Below, in pieces: positions 10,119-20,625 of a DNA stretch of 64,000 nucleotides (within the stretch, counting starts at the first letter, position 1; the number at the start of each line of letters is the position of its first letter). A program made the translations under genes and the position numbers. This DNA comes from Pectinophora gossypiella (taxonomy: Eukaryota > Arthropoda > Insecta > Lepidoptera > Gelechiidae): assembly GCF_024362695.1 (NCBI RefSeq), contig NC_065428.1, positions 9,676,895 through 9,740,894 of the forward strand. Direction: 5' to 3'. Below the pieces are notes generated by a model. The model did no database searches. It saw nothing but the letters and a program-made list of their open reading frames with translations, and was not told where the DNA came from.

Positions 10119-10170
10119 GTCTGTGTGTGTGTGTGTGTGTGTGTGAGTGTGTGCGCGCGCGTGCGTGTGC
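10119..10170. repeat. (TG)n/(CG)n microsatellite
   Basis: TG dinucleotides with a short GCGCGCGC interruption. Confidence 0.95.
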
Positions 10171-10215
10171 AAGTAACGAGGATACAGTATAGTATAGAAC
10201 AGCAACTCTCCACTC

Positions 10216-10262
10216 GCCACGCGGACCCTGTGAAAAACGGGACAATGCTAGGGAGACGATGA
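10216..10262 (+). repeat. SINE-4 3' end fragment
   Basis: GACCCTGTGAAAAACGGGAC and AGGGAGACGATGAT match the SINE-4 terminus only. Confidence 0.7.
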
Positions 10263-11454
10263 TATCCAGCTTAGGACAGCGTAGCAACAGTGCGTAATAA
10301 AATTATCTATCGATTCAATAGATTTTGTCTAAACCGATAAGTTTGTTTCTTTCCCTAACATGCGTGACACGTGATTTTTTTGGTATTTTGACAGTACGAC
10401 ATGACTTATTTGGGTTCGCACATTAGCACCAATCGACATAATTATGTCGTCAGAATCGATAAAATGACCGTGAAACATTTTATCAGTTAGCTCAGCTATA
10501 TGTGACTCTGCCCACCCTACAAGGCAATACTAGCGTGAGCTTACGTATTATGTATATACATTACAACGACAATAGTCGTAATCTTCTATTTTCACAACTG
10601 TGTTAGTGGGGGCTATTAAATAATTAATGCGAAGCATGCGCAGGCTTCACGGGAAGCGGAAGTGGAATAATTATACGTGTATCTCATCGGATGCACTCAG
10701 CGCGAAAGCCTCTTTTCCGCACCGGGTCTATCGCTAATGATATTTCCAGACAGGTTGTTTCAGTATGGGCGGGGTTATGCGGTAACGCACAATTCATTTA
10801 AATGAAAAATATAAGAAATAGGAGATCATTATTATTGCGTATGGCAGACAAAAATAAAATATCCTGAATGGATCATTATATCCAGCTTAACCTCCCCTAA
10901 CCAAGTATCTGCCGCATCCATTTCACCCTCTCCCTTTTTTATTCTTCTTTTTTAGAAGAAGAATCTTCTTTTTCTATATACACTTCATTTGTTAATTAGT
11001 GACAGGTGGTTTAGAAGTTAGGTTGGGACAGACATGAACACATACAAACATACATAGCAGTCAAACACATAACCTCAACCTTTTTGCTTCGCCTAAGTCG
11101 CGTAATTAGAATAAAATATAACATTCACATATCACATCCTGGGACAGAAACTAGCAGTCTACGAGCTGCAAGCCAAGCACAGCCATGCATAATGTTTTGT
11201 AGCAGTAGCTTAACTGATGCACAAAATAACATTTTAATTAAATTCCTGACTCTATCTTGTATTTTGCCATTCTGTTTCTCGGACGACTGCAGGCGAGAAG
11301 CGAGTAATATGAAGTTTATCTAAACTTATAATAATATACATTATTGAATAGAATGTCTAGTTCAGTACAATCAGTGATTGCAGTTCAATTGCCTTTGTGA
11401 GGTAACCCTGTTTTTTTTTTAAATAGGCCTATTCTATCCGTGACAACTATAAAC
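10263..11454. other. Unassigned stretch
   Basis: About 10820-10900 matches, in opposite orientation, pieces at 22232-22275 and 55668-55738 (CTGGATATA, CAGGATATTTTAT), a small repeat of unknown class. A 79-codon frame at 11084-11323 has no recognisable domain. Nothing else is identified. Confidence 0.45.
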
Positions 11455-11473
11455 GGGGGGGGGGGGGGGGGGG
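11455..11473. repeat. Poly(G) run, 19 bases
   Basis: Uninterrupted G tract immediately before MITE-4. The length is error-prone in sequencing. Confidence 0.9.
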
Positions 11474-11480
11474 TTAAACA

Positions 11481-11606
11481 GGCCAAATCGAAGCAATTCA
11501 TTTAAATAGCAATATTGCTATTTGACATGCCCATATAAGGGCGCAATGTCAATGAATGTCAAATAGTAATATTGCTTTTTTAGATGAATTGTTTCAGTGT
11601 GACCTT
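11481..11606. mobile_element. MITE-4
   Basis: Palindromic element with arms GGCCAAATCGAAGCAATTCA and, inverted, TGAATTGTTTCAGTGTGACC. The inner GCAATATTGC is itself palindromic. Related copies are at 28108-28243 and 44908-45012. Confidence 0.7.
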
Positions 11607-11610
11607 TTTA

Positions 11611-11853
11611 CCGGCCTCTGTGGTCCAGTGATTGAGCGTTGGGCTCACGATCCGGAGGTCCCGGGTTCGAATCCCAGTGGGGACATATCACAAAAATCAC
11701 TTTGTGATTCCTAGTTTGGTTAGGACATTACAGGCTGATCACCTGACTGACCAAAAAGTGAGATGATCCGTGCTTCGGAAGGCACGTTATGTTATTATTC
11801 CCGGTTTAGTTACTGATGTAAGTAAGTAGTCGTTACATGAGGCATGTCAGGGG
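11611..11853 (+). repeat. SINE-2 copy, 3' truncated
   Basis: Head CGGCCTCTGTGGTCCAGTG, B box GGTTCGAATCC, core with CCGTGCTTCGGAAGGCACG, then CATGTCAGGGGC. It switches directly into SINE-4 at ~11854, making a SINE-2/SINE-4 chimera. Confidence 0.88.
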
Positions 11854-12403
11854 CGAGTTGGTAGAATGCGTGCCTCTCACTTTAAGGTCGCAGATACTCG
11901 TACGAATCCAGCACAGGCTTAGACCAATGATCGTAGAAATTGCTTTCGAATTCATATTTGGATCATAAATGATTATCATCATCATCATCAATTTAAGAGC
12001 CACGCTCTTGTCGGTGTAGCATTTTCCATTCCAGTCTATCAAAGGCTAATTCCTTGACTTCCCTATAAGACACGACGTTAACCTTTTCTTTAATCTATTC
12101 CATGTAAGCTCTTCTTGGTCTTCCCCTTCCTCTCTTTCCTTCTAGCTTTCCTTCTATGATGTTTTTAATGAATTCGTCGTGTCTTATTAGGTGTCCAATC
12201 ATCTTGCCTCTTCTAACACATTATGCATAAATGATTATGCATAATGTATTTTCGGACTTATGCGACCTAACCTGTATTCGGCTGGTTTACCCTTCGTAGG
12301 TTGGAAGGTCAGACAGGAAGTCGCTTCTGTAAAAAACCGGACCTGTTAAATCTTCAGGTGAGGTAAGTGGACCCTGTGAAAAACGCTGTGAAGATGATGA
12401 TGA
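11854..12403 (+). repeat. SINE-4 copy interrupted by an RTE-2 fragment
   Basis: SINE-4 sequence at 11854-11976 resumes at 12226-12403. The intervening 249 bases are an inserted minus-strand RTE-2 3' end. CATAAATGATTAT occurs at 11964-11976 and 12226-12238, a perfect 13-bp target-site duplication. Confidence 0.9.
11977..12225 (-). mobile_element. RTE-2 3' end, 5'-truncated insertion
   Basis: Minus-strand frame resembles the RTE-type C-terminus (arginine/glycine-rich stretch followed by a HRQ-like end), with the terminal sequence ACAAGAGCGTGGCTCTTAAA and a (GAT)n tail at 11977-11991. It lies inside SINE-4 with a 13-bp duplication. Confidence 0.85.
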
Positions 12404-12750
12404 TAACTCATTGGTAAGAAAAAAATAAATTGAAAATTGTTATCGCTAGAAGTAGAACCTCTCCCTCTGTCTTGTAACAGTTCATTTCAAGAAATGCCCT
12501 TAGTGTCTTCATGGAAAGCACATCGTTTGAGACGTCTTATCATTTAACAACCATAATTTCTTTATTAACGTTTAATCTTCTGCGTTCAAAAACACCGTTT
12601 GAGTCTTCAGCTTGGCTTCTTGTACGTTTGCATTCAATTTTATGTAATAAGTTTTCATTTAATGTCACAGGATATCAATTATCTATGTTAGGATCATAGA
12701 TAATTGATATCACGTGGTTTCCAGGATTTGTACCCGGTTAATTGCAATAG
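12404..12750. other. Unassigned, with a repeat T scrap
   Basis: 12696-12750 matches repeat T (TTGATATCACGTGGTTTCC). The 62-codon frame at 12511-12699 has no recognisable domain. Confidence 0.5.
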
Positions 12751-13031
12751 GCTAGCCATAGCGGCAGCCAATCAGCTCGCGACACCAAAAATTTCAGGAC
12801 CCCGATACCGACCGGCGACGATTTCCCACAATCAGCGCTTATCGCTATCGACCCACTAGGGTCGATTAATACTTTCAAATATTTTTCCTCTCAGACGACG
12901 CCCTGAGCCGAGGTTCGCGCCCAACTGGGCACCATCAGGCCTGTTGACATAAATTTTAACGGGTGAGAGCGTTAAGCGCTCCCCATTTGTCCGGCCTTTT
13001 GCGGCAAATCTACAATAAGCCACGTCAAAAA
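12751..13031 (+). repeat. Jockey-1 LINE 3' end, plus strand
   Basis: GCCAATCAGCTCGCGACACC through GACCCACTAGGGTCGATTAA, CTGAGCCGAGGTTCGCGCCC and AATCTACAATAAGCCACG to a short poly(A). Same family as 18095-18592, where the ORF2 C-terminus is visible. One of the better examples of its 3' UTR. Confidence 0.82.
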
Positions 13032-13705
13032 AAGGTGTTCTCACACTGTCTTAGCATATAAGAACATCGTGAGAGAGTCAGCCGACCGGGACGGATCCGA
13101 CTAGCGTGACGACTTTGTTTAACACAAACCGACTTCAGGTTTGTATTTGAATATTTGTATTTAAACGGTCTCCGTGGTCCAGAGAGCCTTCAGCGCTATG
13201 TGTTTTATTCATGATTTTTGCGATATATCCCCGTCGGGGTTGTTTATATTACGTAAATAAACTATTAAAGAAATCCTACGGAACCTTTTTACCCATTTCC
13301 TTCCTTTACAAACCTCGAGAAATAATAAGGGCCATAATACTTGTTAATTATGTTTTGTAAACAGCGAGTGAAGCCAGCGCCCGGAATTAGTATAAGCCCA
13401 TAAGCCAAAAGGAAATAAGTCTACCCTCTAAACTTGTAAGGATTTTCATTTTGTCTGAATATATACTTATTTTATACAGACAGTTCAGATTTTTTTTATT
13501 TTAATTAAAACACATAATAACGGGTTCTTGCCGCGTTTAAATCAGGGATATGAGACTCCCGATATTTCGACACTGTTGCAAGTGCTATGATCACGGGATG
13601 ACTGATGAGATCGGAGTGGAGTGGGTAGATCCATAATTTTCTACGGGCAGACATACACTCACACACACATACAGCTTTAACGTATAACTTTGACATATAT
13701 AACTT
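13032..13705. other. Unassigned stretch
   Basis: 13160-13195 joins a scrap of SINE-2 head to AGAGCCTTCAGCGC of Jockey-1. 13505-13640 (GGGTTCTTGCCGCGTTTAAA ... TGATCACGGGATGACTGATG) resembles a lepidopteran interspersed repeat I remember, but there is only one copy here, so I cannot support it. Confidence 0.4.
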
Positions 13706-13777
13706 TTTATTTGACTTGACCTATTGTAGGAAAATCTACAATTATGGTTTTTACTATTACGCTTATGGTATTTACTA

Positions 13778-14428
13778 GGGATTCTCTGAAAATGCATAAA
13801 TGGTTTTGTCATAATTTTAGTTATCATAATCCTTTTCGCATAACGTTTTTAAGCATAATAGTACTTTCCCATAATAACATCTAAGAATTCTGGTTTGTTA
13901 GGTATAACTTATTTTTGGACTAATATTTGTTGGTATAAATTTGATTCGCATATAAATAGGTATCCATAATTCTTTTTTTGGAATAATAGTGTTTTGTCAT
14001 AATTTTTTCAAGGCATAAAAGTAGGTTAGGGTGCGGCGGGGATGGCCCTTGGGCCACCCCTACGCCGCCAGCATGTTTATCTTACACACGAAAAGTATGC
14101 TGAATGATGACCAACAGCATGAAGTAGAGTCAAAAAATATAAAAAGTCACAATCATGAACCAAATGCAGCCAAGGAAAAAGTAAGTTTCGGAAATATTCA
14201 AAGTTGTGCCAAAACTTTTCTTTTTCGGAGTATAGTTTTTATGCTTATAATAATTATGCTTATATATCATTATTGCCATTAATTATTATGCTTAAAGTAG
14301 TTATGAGTTTCAAAATTATGCTTAAAAAGTTATGACAAATTAATACGATGCGTAACTAATAATAGGACAAGTAACATTATGCCATGGTAAATTATTACAT
14401 TGAAATTTATGCGTAAAAATAGAGAACC
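13778..14428. mobile_element. Non-autonomous DNA transposon (MITE-7), 651 bp, 9-bp TSD
   Basis: Left end GGGATTCTCTGAAAATGCAT; right end, inverted, GGTTCTCTATTTTTACGCAT. TATTTACTA is duplicated exactly at 13769-13777 and 14429-14437. The subterminal regions are filled with GCATAA/CATAAT words on the left and their complements (TTATGC, ATTATG) on the right. The 83-codon frame at 14031-14282 has no transposase features. A 9-bp duplication suggests a MULE-like source; hAT-like elements (8 bp) are the alternative. It interrupts Jockey-1 and is therefore younger than it. Confidence 0.85.
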
Positions 14429-14530
14429 TATTTACTATTTGGCTGGACAATTGTAGAGCGCTGAGGGCTCTCACCCGGTACAAAATTTAATAAAATAAGC
14501 AAATAAGATAAATTGATAACTCATTAATGT

Positions 14531-14846
14531 AAGCCGTGGTAGCCCAGCTGGTAGAACGTCTGCCTCTCACTTTGAGATCGCAGGTTCGAATTTGTTTTCG
14601 AATTCATGTTTAGATCATAAATTATTATCACGTGCTCAGCGGTGAAGGAAAACATCGTGAGGAAACCCACATGCCCGAGAAATGCATTTTCGGAGGTATG
14701 TGACTTAAACTCTATTGGGCTGGTTGTCCCTTCTAGGTAGAAGGTCAGACAGGCAGTCGCTTCTGTTAAAACCTGTCAAATCTTCAGGTTAGGTAAGCGG
14801 ACCCTGTGAAAAAAAATGGGATAATTCTTAGGCGATGATGAGGTCT
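14531..14846 (+). repeat. SINE-4 copy in Jockey-1
   Basis: Head AGCCGTGGTAGCCCAGCTGG, then a body with a small deletion just after the B box. Ends GATGATGAG. It lies between two Jockey-1 pieces. Confidence 0.88.
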
Positions 14847-14992
14847 GTAAGTGCCCAGTTGATCGCGAATTTCAGTTTCAGATGATTATTTTTGAAAGGT
14901 TTAATCGACTCTAGTGGGCCGATAGCGGGGTCAGTATCGGGATCCTTAAGTGTTTGTTGTTGCGAACTTATTAGCAGGCTCTACAGCTAGAA

Positions 14993-15433
14993 TTATTATA
15001 TATAAATATATATTATGTAGATATTTTTAACAATGGGTTCAACGCGCGGTACGAATTAAATAATTATGTCAATGTGCAAAAGCTAGTGCTGTGACATTAA
15101 TTAGCATAGTGATGTATCTGTAGTAGTCAAGATTCGGTCGATGCTTTTGTACCTGACAACACACTACCGAACGGGGTTATGACGGGTTTAATTAAATTCT
15201 CAACTCAACAAAAGCACAATTCGAAATTCAAGTGCTTACTTGACTCAATAAATCGAATGCGACACTCAACTGCACATATTGAATACCTTACTGTAACTGA
15301 AACTACACGACTGTACAAATGTCCATATCCACTGTTCCTGAAATATTTCACTAGTTGGCAGTTTGATTTATAAGCCATGCTGCATGGCACGCCAAGGGTG
15401 TAGGCTTTAACATTGCCTGAAATTCAAAGAATC
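14993..15433. other. Unassigned AT-rich stretch
   Basis: Opposing ~60-codon frames at 15179-15390 overlap and lack features of known proteins. I see no RNA gene. Confidence 0.45.
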
Positions 15434-15666
15434 ATCCCCCTAGCATTATTCCGTTATCCACAGGGCCCGCTTACCTAACCGGAAGATTTGACAGGTCCGG
15501 TTTTTTACAGAAATGCCTGTCTTACCTTCCAACTCGCGAAGGGAAAACCAGTCCAATACAGGTTAAGACATATACCACCGAAAATGCATTTCTCGGGAAT
15601 GTGGATTTCCTCACAATGATTTCCTTCACCGCTGCGCGCGTGATAATCATATAATTGATCCAAACA
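15434..15666 (-). repeat. SINE-4 copy lacking its head
   Basis: Minus-strand body and tail (CCGGACCTGTCAAATCTTCC, GGAATAATGC). Truncated at the tRNA-like end. Confidence 0.85.
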
Positions 15667-15832
15667 TATTAATAATGTTTAAAACAATAAATTTATTAAT
15701 AAATAAACTAAGCCGCCTTATATAATTTTAATTCAGTTCAAGAATACCTAAGTAAGAAAAATAATTAAGAGATTTCTATACGCATCGTATATGTTTGCAC
15801 TTTGTTTTATTGTGTTTTATTATTTGAACTTT

Positions 15833-16262
15833 GACTTAACTTTGTTGAATGAAAAATGTTTTTGTTATACTTCTATTTTTATTTTATTAGTTATTCATTT
15901 TTATTGACTTTTATTAATTTGAATTTGTTTTATGTGAATTAATTCAATGACATTTATTTAAATCTGTATAACAATTAATTTCATTATAGGACCTTTGTAT
16001 GAATTGACACTTTAATATTTTAAATTTTATAAATTTTGCATGATTTATGTAATTTAAATGTCACACTGGATTTATAGCAAATAAAGAATCTTATCTTAAC
16101 TTATCTTTAATGTGTTCAGTGACATTGTTTTTAATATTTAATTTTTTGTTTTTTAATATTTAATTTAGCAACGGACGTCAATTTTCTTTTCACAATAGGC
16201 CATTTTTTTTGAACTATGTACATCCATCTTTTAATTTACCCTTTTCAAATGCAAATAAAGAG
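15833..16262 (+). repeat. LINE-P 3' UTR with AATAAAGAATCTTATCTTA end
   Basis: 15833-16105 is mirrored in opposite orientation at 41011-41285 (ACCTTTGTATGAATTGACAC, TTTTGCATGATTTATGTAA). It ends in AATAAAGAATC plus TCTTA repeats. A second AATAAAGAG end at ~16255 follows and may be another LINE tail. No coding part is left. Confidence 0.7.
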
Positions 16263-16495
16263 TATTTCCATTATTTCTATCTATTATTAGTTTATGATGT
16301 TTACCTTATTCATAAGGCACACTCTCTACTGCTCTATCCACCCTATTCAGGAACAGGGGGTTATTTTCTAAAGTAAAGTAAGCTGTACGGTTGTTCTAAG
16401 TGATGTACTGCACACGGTAAATATGAGTGTGTTATATTAACGGCCACCTCTATTAGACATGTGGTAATGAGACGCAACAGAGAAAGTAGTAGAAT

Positions 16496-17170
16496 AGGTT
16501 AGTTTCCAACTATTCAAATCGGTTGAAAGCCCTGTGCTGGGAGGTTTTCTGGCCACTTCTTTCCCTCAGCGTTACAGATTCTGACGTTCAAAAAGCGCTA
16601 ACTTTGTAAGCCAATTTTGAAAAATAACTATTTTTGAATTTTTTTTTTGGTTTCTTATTATTAAACGTCAATTCACATAATTACTATGTAATTTTCACGA
16701 AAAAGCACACTGTGACGTCATAAAGAAGCATAAAATGTCGGACTTATTATCACGTTCTTCTTGATTAAAATTCATAAATAAGTTAAATCTTCTTCTATCG
16801 TGTGGGTTGATGAGGTTGGTAAACCACCTCACCTGGTTACTATCGCCAAAGGCTACGTACTTACATTAGTAAGTAGTAACCGGGACCAACGGCTTAACGT
16901 GCCTCCCGAAGCACGGATCATATTACTTTTGGGACAATCAGGTGATCAGCTTGTAATGTCCTAACTAGGGATCACAAAGTGATTTTTGTGATATGTCCCC
17001 AACGGATATTGAACTCGGGACCTGGGGACCTCGGGATCGTGAGCCCAATGCTCAACCACTGAACCACGGAGGTCGTTAAATAGAAAAAAACAATAAGTTA
17101 AATAAAGGAAATATCTTTCGTTAGTTTTAGAATTGTGTTTATCTAGTAATCACAATTTCATAATTTATCT
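16496..17170 (+). mobile_element. MITE-2 copy interrupted by two insertions
   Basis: TTAGTTTCCAACTATTCAAA at the left, ATTTATCTTGACCCTAAA at the right. A LINE 3' scrap (16524-16640, GGGAGGTTTTCTGGCCACTT ...) and a SINE-2 (16789-17074) are inserted. The intact element is about 290 bp with imperfect terminal TAGTTTCC/GGAAACTA inverted repeats (best seen at 30782-31070). Confidence 0.65.
16789..17074 (-). repeat. SINE-2 copy with 7-bp duplication in MITE-2
   Basis: Head at 17074 and tail at 16789 on the minus strand. GTTAAAT flanks it at 16782-16788 and 17075-17081. The B-box region carries a duplicated GACCT word. Confidence 0.88.
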
Positions 17171-17238
17171 TGACCCTAAAGTTGCTTAACTTCAACAATC
17201 ACAGACCGAGCGCGTTTACCCCAGCGCCACCGAGCTCC
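17171..17238 (-). repeat. SINE-3 head fragment (tRNA/5S-like)
   Basis: Minus strand: GAGGAGCTCGGTGGCGC, then AAGTTAAGCAACTTT, which is the 5S-rRNA box-A-like word. The element stops there, without body or tail. Compare the fuller copy at 33833-34112. Confidence 0.75.
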
Positions 17239-17687
17239 TCAGTTTTTCGAGTTTATTCTTTATACTACAATAAATTACATATGTCCAACGTACGTTGCGT
17301 CTCTGTGCCTTTTATAAAGAAAATAAATAAAAAATAATCAATATTACTTAAAAAAATCAATAAGTCTTTATTAAAATTCATAAATAACTATAAAAACTTA
17401 GTCTAATTACACATAGATACAAAATGATAATTAAATGATTTTTAAATTAATCCAACATCAGTGAATTAACGTCTATGTGCACGTGCGTCATGTTCAAATA
17501 ATCTAAAAAAAAAACCTTAAAATTAATCTTAAAAAAATTAGAACAAAACCCACTCCATAGCTTCTCTGTCCGTACGCACTGCAGAGCAAATTTTACTGGA
17601 GGGGATGTGGAACATACCACATAGTGTAACCAAGTAGGTTAGCTATAACTTACTATATACCACATCTATCTACGAGTAACTTTACTC
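17239..17687. other. Unassigned AT-rich stretch
   Basis: No gene, RNA or assignable repeat. Confidence 0.5.
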
Positions 17688-18001
17688 TTCCTTCTATCGT
17701 GTGGGTTGTGAGGTGGATTACCAACCCCATCAACCCAGGTGTCAGGGTTACTATTGACCCGCCAAAGGCCCCTGACATGACTCATGTAACGACTAACTTA
17801 CATCAGTAAGTAGTAAGCGGGACCAACGGCTTAACGTGCCTTCCGAAGCACGGATCATCTTTCTTTCGGACAATCAGGTGATCAGCCTGTACTGTTCTAT
17901 AACATCACAAGGTGATTTTCGTGATGTGTCCCCGCCGGGATTTGAACTCGGGACCTCTGGATCGTGAGCCCAACGCTCAAACCACTGGACCACGGTGGCC
18001 G
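17688..18001 (-). repeat. SINE-2 full-length copy
   Basis: Minus-strand head GGCCACCGTGGTCCAGTGG, B box GGTTCAAATCC (GAGTTC variant), core GTGCTTCGGAAGGCACG, tail CACACGATAGAAGGAAG. Reference copy for the family. Confidence 0.92.
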
Positions 18002-18094
18002 TTTAGTAACTTTACTAAGCAGCTTACTTTCATACATACATAAGAACACATTTCCCGCTGGGGTAGACAGACACAACGGAATCCTACTTACTAC

Positions 18095-18592
18095 TTCTTT
18101 TTTTTTTTTGACGTGACTTATTGTAGATTTGCCGCAGATGGCATTAACTACTTGGCCGGAGAAATGGGGAGCGCTGAAGGCTCTCACCCGGTACAACGTT
18201 TAAGACAACAGGCCTGAGGGTGCCCAGTTGGACGCGAACCTCGGCTCAGGGCGTCGTCTGAGAGGAAAATATTTGAAAGAATTATTCGACCCTAGTGGGT
18301 CGATAGCGATAAGCGCTAAATGAGGGAAATCGTCGACCACGCCGGCGGGGTCGGTATCGGGGTCCTGAAGTGTTTGGTGTCGCGAGCTGATTGGCTGCCT
18401 CTATGGCTAGGGTAATCGGGTCGTCGAGATCGTATATTACGTCCTTCGGGCGCCGATACTTTTCAGTACCGTCCCTAAGCGGGATGTATTCGGAAGCCGC
18501 AACTACCAGGGGATTTGGGTGGTGCGGAGCAGAATCGAAAAAACGTTTGGAAGCTAATTTGAGCCATTGGGCAATGGTTGGCAGACCTAAAG
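18095..18592 (-). pseudogene. Jockey-1 LINE, ORF2 C-terminus + 3' UTR, 12-bp TSD
   Basis: Minus-strand frame from 18592 reads LPTIAQWLKLASKRFFDSA, HHPNPLVVAASEYIP and RRPKDVIYDLDDPITLAIEA, ending at about 18290. This is the basic, proline-rich C-terminus of Jockey-type ORF2. The 3' UTR ends AATAAGTCACGTC plus poly(A) (poly T at 18098-18109). CCTACTTACTAC flanks the copy exactly at 18083-18094 and 18593-18604. It is a dead, 5'-truncated product of target-primed reverse transcription. It interrupts other repeat sequence (LINE-F-like at 18030-18082). Confidence 0.92.
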
Positions 18593-18604
18593 CCTACTTA
18601 CTAC

Positions 18605-18835
18605 AATCCTGGCAATAAATAATGACAAATGGTAATATGGGTAATGATGAACCTTATGGTGAAAAGAGAAAAGCCCATAACAATTGTCCATCGTATTAGA
18701 AAGGACACAATCCTGCGGTTTTTACATGATCACGCCTATTTGGTGTTATTTTGACATGACATAAAACCATATGTATGTTTGTTTTTTCCTGTTTGTGCAA
18801 TAAAGTATTTGTTATGTTATGTTGTTATGTCATAA
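18605..18835 (+). repeat. Repeat Q with (TGTTA)n tail
   Basis: ATGATGAACCTTATGGTGAA and GGACACAATCCTGCGGTTTT recur at 31995-32240. Ends GTGCAATAAAGTATTTGTTA and TGTTA repeats at 18805-18830, so a LINE 3' end is likely. Confidence 0.6.
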
Positions 18836-19453
18836 GCAAAACGTAGATATACCACAACATGACTTATTGTAACCCTCAATAGGTACGGTACCTATAAAAA
18901 ATAGGAATGAAATGCACCTCTGCATTTTTTTGGTCCTTAGAAAGTACCTTATAACATTTTCTGTATTCCGATGACATTTATGCAAAATTACATCATGATC
19001 CGTTGAGTAGGTTTTGCGTACAAACACATTAAAGAAACTCACTTTCCTTAAACCGCGTAATTCTCACTTCCGTTCCCGCCCTTTCTGTTTACTTCCTTTT
19101 TTAATTAATTAATTTGATGTACAACATTTTCAATTATAAATCATTTATATTAATTACATTTAATAATATTTTAAATAATTAAAATACTTTTAAATTAAAG
19201 GCCAATTTGCTTGTACGATAAATGTGTAGGTAAATTCCAAAAGGTAAGGTAAATACCGTCGTTTCGTAACTTTTAACTTTAACCTAGTTTTGCATTTTTC
19301 ACTAACGCAGTTAGCTATCGACTATTATAGACGGCGATGCGTTATACCACTAATCATGTTGGTTTAATAAAATGAAAACCCCTGTGTCCAGTGTCCACCT
19401 CCTAGTAATAAGCAGAGCAGGGACTTAGGTATGACAAGTATGAAAAACGAACA
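18836..19453. other. AT-rich stretch with SINE-5 scrap
   Basis: 19296-19376 matches SINE-5 (TTTCACTAACGCAGTTAGCT, ATTATAGACGGCGATGCG). No gene seen in the remainder. Confidence 0.5.
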
Positions 19454-19780
19454 GCCTCCGTGGTCTAGTGGTTAGAGCGTTAGGCTCTCGATCTGGAGGT
19501 CCGGGTTCGATTCCCGATGGGGACATTGTCGAAATCACTTTGTGAGACTGTCCTTTGTTTGGTAAGGACTTTTCAGGCTTGAAAAAGTAAGATGATTCCG
19601 TGCTTCGGAGGGCACGTTAAGCCGTTGGTCCCGGCTTTTAGCCGTAAAAACACCTCCACCAACCCGCATTGGAGCAGCGTGGTGGAGTATGCTCCGTCCC
19701 CCCTCCGGTTGATTGAGGGGAGGCCTGTGCCCAGCAGTGGGACGTATATAGGCAGTTTATGTATATTATGTATGCAAAAG
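19454..19780 (+). repeat. SINE-1 near-full copy
   Basis: Head GCCTCCGTGGTCTAGTGGTT, B box GGTTCGATTCC, core at ~19600, end GCCCAGCAGTGGGACG at ~19730. A short deletion removes the ATCACCTGATTGTCC block after GGCTTGA. Confidence 0.92.
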
Positions 19781-19869
19781 ATATGTATGTAGCATTAATA
19801 AGAGCCCAGCCTATCCTGTGCGGCAGGGGTATTAGGGGTGAAGCGTAGGTAGGGAATATACCTACTTAG

Positions 19870-20034
19870 TTCTTCTTCTGACTACCCCAATTGGGAATAT
19901 AATTGCACGGATCACCTCACTTTCAGTCTGTAATATCATTACCGAACTAAGGATTGAAAAGCGGTTTTTGTGATATGTTCCCACCGGGATTCGAACCTGG
20001 GACCTCCAGCGCTCTACCACTGGACCACTAGAGG
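19870..20034 (-). repeat. SINE-5 and SINE-2 fragments
   Basis: 19870-19912 is a plus-strand SINE-5 end. 19915-20034 is a minus-strand SINE-2 head with B box GGTTCGAATCC and part of the pre-core region. It has a deletion around the anticodon-loop position. Confidence 0.75.
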
Positions 20035-20423
20035 AGCAAACAGTGTCCTGTCTACGCCGTATTATTGTTTAATCTATGGCTGAAGTTGGTTTGAGAAATC
20101 ACATAGCTGAAACTTTCAATACCAGTTTTCTACGAACTATGTAATAACCAGCCCTTTAATTGTAAACTGCTGAGTTTCTAGAACATTCTAGAATTTAATA
20201 AGATGTTCTGAGAATTTGCTGTAAGTAGTTATTTGTCCCGTCTAGCGCTTTGAAACTATAAGTATCCTTTAATCGAGGGATTCTAAAACTTACACTCAAA
20301 GTATTTTGTCTTGGCTCTGGATAGGTAAGTCGTATAGATAAGTCGAAATAGGGTTAATATAAAAATTGTTAACAATCAGAATATTTAGCTCCTCAATATT
20401 ATCGTGAACATAACATCATCGTC
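20035..20423. other. Unassigned stretch
   Basis: No gene or assignable repeat. TCTAGAACATTCTAGAA near 20177 is a perfect short palindrome resembling heat-shock-element pentamers (GAA/TTC); with no gene beside it I do not call it regulatory. Confidence 0.4.
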
Positions 20424-20625
20424 ATCAATTTAAGAGCCACGCTCTTGTCGATGCAGCATTTCCATGCTACTTTTTTAGGGAAAAATAGGGCAGTGGTTTC
20501 CCTCTTGCCTACCGCCCCGCAGTACTCCGTCTGACGCAAGTGGGATGGCGCCCAGAGTAGTCTATTACAAAGCCATACTAGGACCCCTGTCTTCCGCCTC
20601 TGAATAGTACTGACAGTTACTGCTG
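20424..20625 (-). repeat. RTE-2-tailed repeat H
   Basis: Minus strand: AGTCCTAGTATGGCTTT-like body, CACTTGCGTCAGACGGAG, then the RTE-2 terminus (ACAAGAGCGTGGCTCTTAAA) and (GAT)n. The same body plus tail occurs at 31727-31823 and 32331-32515. It may be a SINE using the RTE-2 tail, or an RTE-2 3' variant. Confidence 0.65.

Larger units (their letters stand above)
13706..14992 (-). repeat. Jockey-1 3' region split by two insertions
   Basis: Jockey-1 pieces occur in order at 13706-13777 (3' tail), 14438-14487 (GCGCTGAGGGCTCTCACCCG) and about 14851-14992 (GTGCCCAGTTGATCGCG, TTAATCGACTCTAGTGGG). The gaps hold a 651-bp DNA transposon and a SINE-4, so both jumped in later. Confidence 0.75.

Noticed and set aside
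19454..19530. Genuine tRNA genes at SINE-1, SINE-2 and SINE-4 heads
   Set aside because: A and B boxes are present but the acceptor stem does not pair and each continues into a SINE body; I see no cloverleaf gene in the window.
20170..20195. Heat-shock element
   Set aside because: A single palindrome (TTCTAGAACATTCTAGAA) with no gene or promoter next to it.
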